9,600 nt of DNA from Alphaproteobacteria bacterium (GTDB lineage Bacteria; Pseudomonadota; Alphaproteobacteria; Paracaedibacterales; CAIULA01): the NCBI GenBank assembly GCA_019751935.1, contig JAIEMR010000121.1, forward strand, positions 1 to 9,600, read 5' to 3'. The translations under genes were made by a program, and so were the position numbers. The notes below the pieces were generated by a model. The model worked only from the letters and a program-made list of their open reading frames with translations, had not been told where the DNA came from and made no database searches. Shown here one piece after another: positions 5,878-9,600 of the stretch; positions within the stretch are counted from its first letter, which is position 1, and each line of letters opens with the position of its first letter.

Positions 5878-6007
5878 AAAAGAGAAAATCTTAAGAAAGC
5901 TTCCCTCTCAAAACAACTCCTCAGCCAGAAATTGAAGCTTACGTCCTATGATTAACAATCCATTGTCGTATTTGTTTGTGATCGATTAACATATAACCTG
6001 GATTTTT
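5878..6007 (+). promoter_or_regulatory. Presumed control region of the second integrase
   Basis: GATTAACA occurs at 5950-5957 and 5984-5991, and an interrupted palindrome ACAAT-CC-ATTGT spans 5955-5966. A TATAAC hexamer at 5992-5997 could be a -10 box, but no -35 at proper spacing is obvious. A weak TGGA lies 6-9 bases before ATG 6008. No gene is present. Confidence 0.3.
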
Positions 6008-6792
6008 ATGGCTTATATTCAAGAAAGAAAAACAGCAGATGGAAAAACTCATTACAGAGTCCAAATCAGACTAAAAGAATTCCCAAAAGAAATGGCTACC
6101 TTTGAAAGAAAGACCGACGCAAAGCTTTGGGCTCATCAAACAGAAGCTGCCATGAGAGAAGGTCGCTACTTTAAAACTTCCGAATCAAAAACACACACCG
6201 TTGCGAATTTAGTCGACCGTTATATTGAAAACATCATCCCAACAAAACCTAAAAATGCTCCTGCATGCACAGCGCAGCTAACTTGGTGGAAAGAACAGTT
6301 AGGGTATTGCCTACTTTCTGACCTAACTCCCGCTCTCATAGTAGAACAAAAAGACAAACTTCTTAAAGGAACTACCTATAAAAGGACCCTCCGCTCCCCT
6401 GCTACAGTCGTTCGATATTTAGCAGCTTTATCTCATCCCCTGACGATAGCCGTAAAGGAATGGGGGTAGCTTATCGATTCTCCTATACACCGAGTCTCAA
6501 AGCCCTCCAAGCCCAGAGGCCGAGTAAGATTCCTTGCGAGCTTGAGCGATAGGCTCTTCTTAAAGCCTGCCAAGAAAGCAGGAATGAACACCTTTACCTT
6601 GCATTGGTAGTCGTTCTCTCTACAGGAATGAGACAGGGAGAATTGATGAACTTAAGATGGGAGAACATCGACTTTTTTAAGGAACGTCTTACTTTACATG
6701 AAACCAAGAATGGAGAAATACGAACTATCCCTATTCGAGGTCTAGCCTTTAATAATAAAAAATCCTACCCAATGTTTCAAATTTCCCATTAG
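6008..6792 (+). pseudogene. Second phage-type tyrosine recombinase (integrase), broken
   Basis: This is a close relative of the integrase at 440 (MAYIQERKTADGK, then FKTSES and DRYI in the same places). The arm-binding and core-binding regions are intact to codon 153. TAG at 6467-6469 then replaces a Trp codon (the first copy has GWIEASP here). The same frame continues through the GRVRFL strand, a frameshift falls between about 6535 and 6544, and another TAG (6550-6552) replaces a Gln codon in ER(Q)ALLKAC. After that the catalytic domain reads well: LVVVLSTGMRQGELMNLRWE with the first catalytic Arg at 6631-6633, then LTLHETKNGEIRTIPIRGLA. Similarity ends at about 6747 and the frame stops at 6790-6792, so the HxLRH box, HxxR and catalytic Tyr are missing. 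At least three lesions plus a truncation make it a clear pseudogene. Confidence 0.87.
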
Positions 6793-6991
6793 ATATTCCC
6801 AAACAAATATCTATTTCTCGAATAGACCTTATTTTTCTCTAGGAAATTTCCTATCCAATTCCCCAGAGAAAACACGAGCATCTCTTTTTCTCCAAAAATA
6901 AACATCTACTAAAGAATGGTATCAAAATTCGCAATACCTATAAGCATTGCGCCAAAGGAAGCGAGTTTGCATAACACTTTAGAGGTTTCAT
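6793..6991. other. Non-coding or decayed DNA between integrase and excisionase-like gene
   Basis: No frame gives a recognisable protein and the missing C-terminal integrase boxes are not present here. The last bases hold AGAGG (6981-6985), a good ribosome binding site for the gene at 6992. I see nothing else that I can support. Confidence 0.4.
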
Positions 6992-7228
6992 ATGATGCAA
7001 GAGTTCTCTGTACCCAAAACACGTCTTATTCCATTAACAGAGTGGCCCAAATACCATCCTTGGCCAACCGTTAACGGTTTAAGGCACCTTGTTTTCCATA
7101 GTAGAATAAAAAAATTCGATTACGTTATCAAACGCGTGTCTAATCGCGTGCTTATAGACGAACAAGCTTTCTTTCGATGGTCCGGCCGCGGACATAACCA
7201 GAATCCCCCTGATAAAAACATCAGATAA
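6992..7228 (+). CDS. Small excisionase-like / AlpA-type DNA-binding protein
   Basis: This 78-aa protein has its conserved part at residues about 11-60: LIPLTEWPKYHPWPTVNGLR, then HLVFHS, VIKRVSNRVLIDEQAFFRW. The order (a W-P-x-x-H-P-W-P helix-turn-helix, a wing with K-R-V-x-x-R-V-L-I-D, then a closing helix) is that of small MerR/Xis-like proteins found next to tyrosine integrases in mobile elements. Such proteins bend DNA at attachment sites to promote excision and often repress the integrase gene. It starts with ATGATG; AGAGG 6 bases before the first ATG supports 6992. It lies downstream of the broken integrase and upstream of fic. A hairpin spans its stop codon (CCCC-CTGAT at 7205-7213 with ATCAG at 7220-7224 and GGGG at 7229-7232). 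It is intact although its integrase is not, so it may now act as a regulator, perhaps of fic; this is inferred. Confidence 0.7.
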   Translation: MMQEFSVPKTRLIPLTEWPKYHPWPTVNGLRHLVFHSRIKKFDYVIKRVSNRVLIDEQAFFRWSGRGHNQNPPDKNIR

Positions 7229-7252
7229 GGGGTATCAAACCTATTAAAATAC

Positions 7253-7287
7253 GGGCGCGATTGGACGCATTCAGAACTTTTGACCGG
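7253..7287 (+). repeat. Left copy of the direct repeat flanking fic
   Basis: The 23 bases at 7261-7283 (TTGGACGCATTCAGAACTTT plus TGA) are identical to 8860-8882, and similarity extends outward to 7253-7287 with four mismatches. In one frame it encodes DWTHSELLTG, in phase with the excisionase-like gene after its stop. The copies start 1599 bases apart and enclose the fic gene and its control region. Confidence 0.75.
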
Positions 7288-7320
7288 AGAAAATGGAATG
7301 CTTGCTATCGTTGGCTCTCA

Positions 7321-7472
7321 ACTACCAATTTCTTACCAAAATCTACCGATTTGGTATTTAATACTATAAGCGTATTATAGTAAGCAACTTGTCTCTGATG
7401 CCGGTTTTTTAAAATTGGTATTTACAAGAAAAACCTTTAATTGCTACCATTAAGTGAAAAATTGGTAGAAAA
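7321..7472 (+). promoter_or_regulatory. fic control region with repeated TACCAATT boxes and a 21-bp interrupted palindrome
   Basis: TACCAATT occurs at 7323-7330 and, on the minus strand, at 7413-7420 and 7460-7467. Variants lie at 7334 (TACCAAAA), 7344 (TACCGATT) and 7445 (TACCATTA), plus an inverted GATTTGGTA at 7348-7356. The first three plus-strand boxes are 10-11 bases apart. The last minus-strand box sits directly before ATG 7473, paired with CTACCA at 7444-7449. Between the clusters, TACTATAA (7362-7369) and TTATAGTA (7375-7382) form 8-bp inverted arms around GCGTA. The layout suggests operators that could block transcription or ribosome access. The binding protein is unknown; candidates are the excisionase-like protein or the winged helix of Fic itself. 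Confidence 0.5.
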
Positions 7473-8816
7473 ATGAGAATACCTCGCAGACCTCCTGATA
7501 TTCGGGACAATCAATTAATGTCTTTTTCCTCTCCGGAAAAATTTAATCTCATCCGCAACGAAGGAATCAAGACAGAAGATGAAGGAAAATATCGTCATTG
7601 GGATATATTGCGTCACTTAACTCCGCCCAAAGGCTTGACTTTGGAAGAATGGTGGTGTGGAATCAAAATGAGGCGTTTACTCGGGTTTAAGTCGGTTCCT
7701 TTATGGGATAGAGAGCGAAAAGATATGTTTTTTTATAATCTTCCCGACAAAGTTCTTGAACAGCTTCATCAAATTGATTTGGGAGCCGGAGGAATGGTGA
7801 AAATTTCTGAAGCTATTGTTAATCCACAGACTCGAGATCAGTATATAGTACGTTCTCTAATACAAGAAGCGATTACCTCAAGTCAAATCGAAGGAGCTGC
7901 TACAACCCGAAAGATAGCTAAGGAAATGCTTAGATCAGGGCGTCCTCCTCGGGATAAAAGTGAAAGAATGATTTTCAATAATTTTCATACAATGCAAAAG
8001 ATTGCTATCTGGAAGGATCAGCCTCTTTCTCCTGATTTGGTCTTTGAAATTCATAGAACAATTACAGATCAAACTTTGGATAATCCAGATGCTGCAGGAA
8101 GATTACGAAAGATAGATGAGAATGTAGTTGTTGAAGATGCAATTACAGGAGATATTTTGCATGATCCACCACATGCAAGTCAGTTGTCAGAGAGATTGGT
8201 AGCCATGTGTCAATTCGCAAATGGTCAAACTCCTCAACAATTTCTTCATCCAGTTGTTCGAGCGATGATCCTTCATTTTTGGCTAGCGTATGATCATCCT
8301 TTTGTAGACGGTAACGGTAGGACTGCACGTGCTTTATTTTATTGGCTAATGTTGCGGAATGGGTATTGGCTCTTTGAGTTTATTTCAATATCTGAAATCA
8401 TTTTGAAAACCCCCGCTCAGTATGGAGAAGCTTTTCTTTATACTGAGACAGATCAAAATGATCTTACTTATTTCATTATTCATCAATCAGATGTGATTAA
8501 AAAATCAAGGCAATCTCTACACGACTACATTAATCGTAAATCACATGAATTAAGTGAGGTGGAGTTGTTGGTCAAAAGAGATGGAAACTTCAACTATAGA
8601 CAAGAGGCTTTACTGGCTCACGCTCTGCGTCACCCTGGCACAGATTACACTATAGAAGCCCATAAAAACAGCCATCAAATAGCATATGATACTGCTAGGC
8701 ATGACCTACAAGATTTGCATAATAAAGGGTTATTAAAAATGGCCAAAAGAGGGAAAGCATTTATTTTTACGAGTCCACCGAATTTAGCTAGTCTTATTCA
8801 ATCAAAACAGAAATAA
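7473..8816 (+). CDS. Fic-domain protein (class II, internal inhibitory helix), probable AMP transferase
   Basis: This is an intact 447-aa protein. The catalytic loop HPFVDGNGRTAR (residues 275-286) matches the full HxFx(D/E)GNGRxxR motif, with the attacking His275, phosphate-binding loop and Arg286. The inhibitory motif (S/T)xxxE(G/N) is present as SSQIEG (136-141) before the Fic core, which makes it class II: Glu140 would restrain activity without a separate antitoxin. A Fic N-terminal segment precedes it (about 60-130). A winged-helix-like tail follows (about 375-435), ending NKGLLKMAKRGKAFIF, as in many Fic proteins of this length. Such enzymes usually transfer AMP to Ser, Thr or Tyr of a target; the target is unknown. 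There is no signal peptide or membrane segment. ATG 7473 has only a weak GGTAGAA upstream, inside a TACCAATT-type box. The gene is enclosed by 23-bp direct repeats, suggesting it was acquired as a unit. It could be a toxin, a regulator or a secreted effector. Confidence 0.93.
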   Translation: MRIPRRPPDIRDNQLMSFSSPEKFNLIRNEGIKTEDEGKYRHWDILRHLTPPKGLTLEEWWCGIKMRRLLGFKSVPLWDRERKDMFFYNLPDKVLEQLHQIDLGAGGMVKISEAIVNPQTRDQYIVRSLIQEAITSSQIEGAATTRKIAKEMLRSGRPPRDKSERMIFNNFHTMQKIAIWKDQPLSPDLVFEIHRTITDQTLDNPDAAGRLRKIDENVVVEDAITGDILHDPPHASQLSERLVAMCQFANGQTPQQFLHPVVRAMILHFWLAYDHPFVDGNGRTARALFYWLMLRNGYWLFEFISISEIILKTPAQYGEAFLYTETDQNDLTYFIIHQSDVIKKSRQSLHDYINRKSHELSEVELLVKRDGNFNYRQEALLAHALRHPGTDYTIEAHKNSHQIAYDTARHDLQDLHNKGLLKMAKRGKAFIFTSPPNLASLIQSKQK

Positions 8817-8974
8817 AAAAGGACCAGGATTTTACCTAGCCCTGTCGTTTTGGGGGCGGTTGGACGCATTCAGAACTTTTGATTGGTCTGGAATAGGGGA
8901 AGATTTATTTCCCTCCTCTGTCTAGGGACTAGTTAGCTCCCAACTTTTCTCATAGGTTGCTAAGTTTTTTATAT
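8817..8974. other. Region after fic; no gene and no clear terminator
   Basis: Apart from the repeat at 8852-8886 it contains only weak partial inverted repeats, such as GGGAA and TTCCC near 8898-8912. No strong stem followed by a T-run marks the end of the fic transcript. Confidence 0.35.
8852..8886 (+). repeat. Right copy of the direct repeat flanking fic
   Basis: The core at 8860-8882 is identical to 7261-7283. It begins 43 bases after the fic stop codon. The repeat is longer than a transposon target duplication and I see no transposase or terminal inverted repeats, so homologous or site-specific insertion of a cassette is the more natural reading. Confidence 0.75.
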
Positions 8975-9361
8975 TCAGAGAGGCGTAAAAATACTACAGC
9001 CGTAGCTTAGATGCTCAAATGTAAGGGCGTTAGGCCCAGCAACGATTTGACGTGAAAAGTGTAAGCAAATCTCGCGCTTGCAAGATAGCCCGAACGTAGA
9101 TAAAGATTCAGGGAATATTTCTGGTAGCGTTTGTGAAGAGGCGCAAACAAGTAACTCCCAATCATCTACAAACGGGATTCGCAAAGCTGGATTGTGAAAA
9201 ATTATTTTTTAAAACAGTTCAACATGACGCAAGGCATCATGCATAAAGGTACAGTCAACAAGAAATACCAAAAGGCTTAATTCCTGAAGTCCTTCAAAGC
9301 TCCAATGATATTGGTTCTGCACTTGATCCAAGCTAAGAGGAAACCACTTGATTTTAGTTCA
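8975..9361 (-). pseudogene. Decayed minus-strand gene of unknown function
   Basis: On the minus strand one reading frame runs from a stop at 9359-9361 to a stop at the 8975 end. It is interrupted only by TAA at 9209-9211, after which it continues in phase. Upstream of that stop it reads NQYHWSFEGLQELSLLVFLV and HDALRHVELF; downstream it reads ALRIPFVDDWELLVCASSQT, EIFPESLSTFGLSCKREI and so on. The composition is protein-like, and the opposite strand is full of stops. I do not recognise the family. The FVDDWELLV stretch followed by a helix and FGL faintly recalls the YxDD region of reverse transcriptases, but the other RT motifs are not visible, so I do not make that call. There is no ribosome binding site or good start. 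Confidence 0.35.
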
Positions 9362-9600
9362 ATTCAATCGCATCCTTTTTAGGGATATTTAAATCATCAC
9401 AAAAAATTAACTAGGTTCTCAGAATATCGTCAACTCGACGATTCACTTTTTGTAAGATCTTTGATCAAGCAATTCAAAGGTCTTGAAAAGAATCATAGGG
9501 ATACACTTCTGACAATTCTTTTCATTTGTATTGCTCTCATGAAGTTTGAGCTTGAGAACTTTCTGCATCTTGCTCGATCGCAGAGATTGCGAGACTGAGG
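9350..9600 (-). pseudogene. Further minus-strand coding remnants running off the window
   Basis: The minus strand gives protein-like pieces in shifting frames with many stops: FCDDLNIPKKDAIELN just above 9350, KVNRRVDDILRT near 9430, KELSEVYPYDSFQDL near 9500 and LAISAIEQDAESSQAQTS near 9590. They line up in order, as expected of an older, more decayed continuation of the remnant at 8975-9361. I recognise no family and cannot define a start. Chance cannot be excluded. Confidence 0.22.

Noticed and set aside
8143..8328. Minus-strand open frame inside fic
   Set aside because: Covers the Fic catalytic motif on the opposite strand; a shadow.
9113..9184. Reverse transcriptase (FVDD motif) on the minus strand
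   Set aside because: Only one short motif resembles the RT YxDD box; neighbouring RT motifs are not visible and the frame is decayed.

Overview
The window looks like an accessory, island-rich stretch from an AT-rich bacterium. A chlamydia-like (Chlamydiae) or similar intracellular host is my best guess. The reasons are the low GC, a tRNA-Asn whose gene does not encode CCA, an integrase/excisionase pair of a type I associate with intracellular bacteria, and a class II Fic enzyme. The sequence alone does not prove the taxon.

Layout: (1) 79-238 is an intact tRNA-Asn(GTT) with a good promoter and an intrinsic terminator. (2) The last 49 bases of that region (149-197, the 3' half of the tRNA plus 5 bases) recur exactly at 5596-5644 in the same orientation. 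This is the signature of integration at a tRNA 3' end and delimits a 5.4-kb island. (3) Inside it, a broken tyrosine integrase (440-1051) is followed by an unrecognised decayed reading frame to 1542. Next comes a tight three-gene cluster at 1882-4479, overlapping end to start: a LysR-type regulator, an isocitrate lyase/PEP-mutase superfamily protein, and an HSDL2-like short-chain dehydrogenase whose expected catalytic Tyr is Phe. A decayed patch follows, with a weak PhzF-like stretch, and then a 223-aa protein carrying a HEPN-like RxxxxH motif. (4) After the second tRNA fragment and its own terminator comes a second element: a related but broken integrase (6008-6792), a small excisionase-like HTH protein (6992-7228) and an intact 447-aa class II Fic protein (7473-8816). 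The Fic gene lies between two copies of a 23-bp direct repeat. (5) The right end (8817-9600) holds no intact gene, only protein-like minus-strand remnants.

The element ends carry a family of short sites (consensus near TGGTGCACTT). They occur in pairs spaced exactly 11 bp apart at 256-276, 5460-5480, 5694-5711 and (inverted) 5861-5877, which fits arm-type recombinase sites. The 150 bp before fic contain repeated TACCAATT boxes and a 21-bp interrupted palindrome, suggesting dedicated regulation.

Overall reading: two related elements appear to have accumulated in tandem at one tRNA-Asn gene. Both integrases have decayed, so the elements are probably immobilised, while the cargo (metabolic cluster, HEPN-like protein, Fic) has stayed open.
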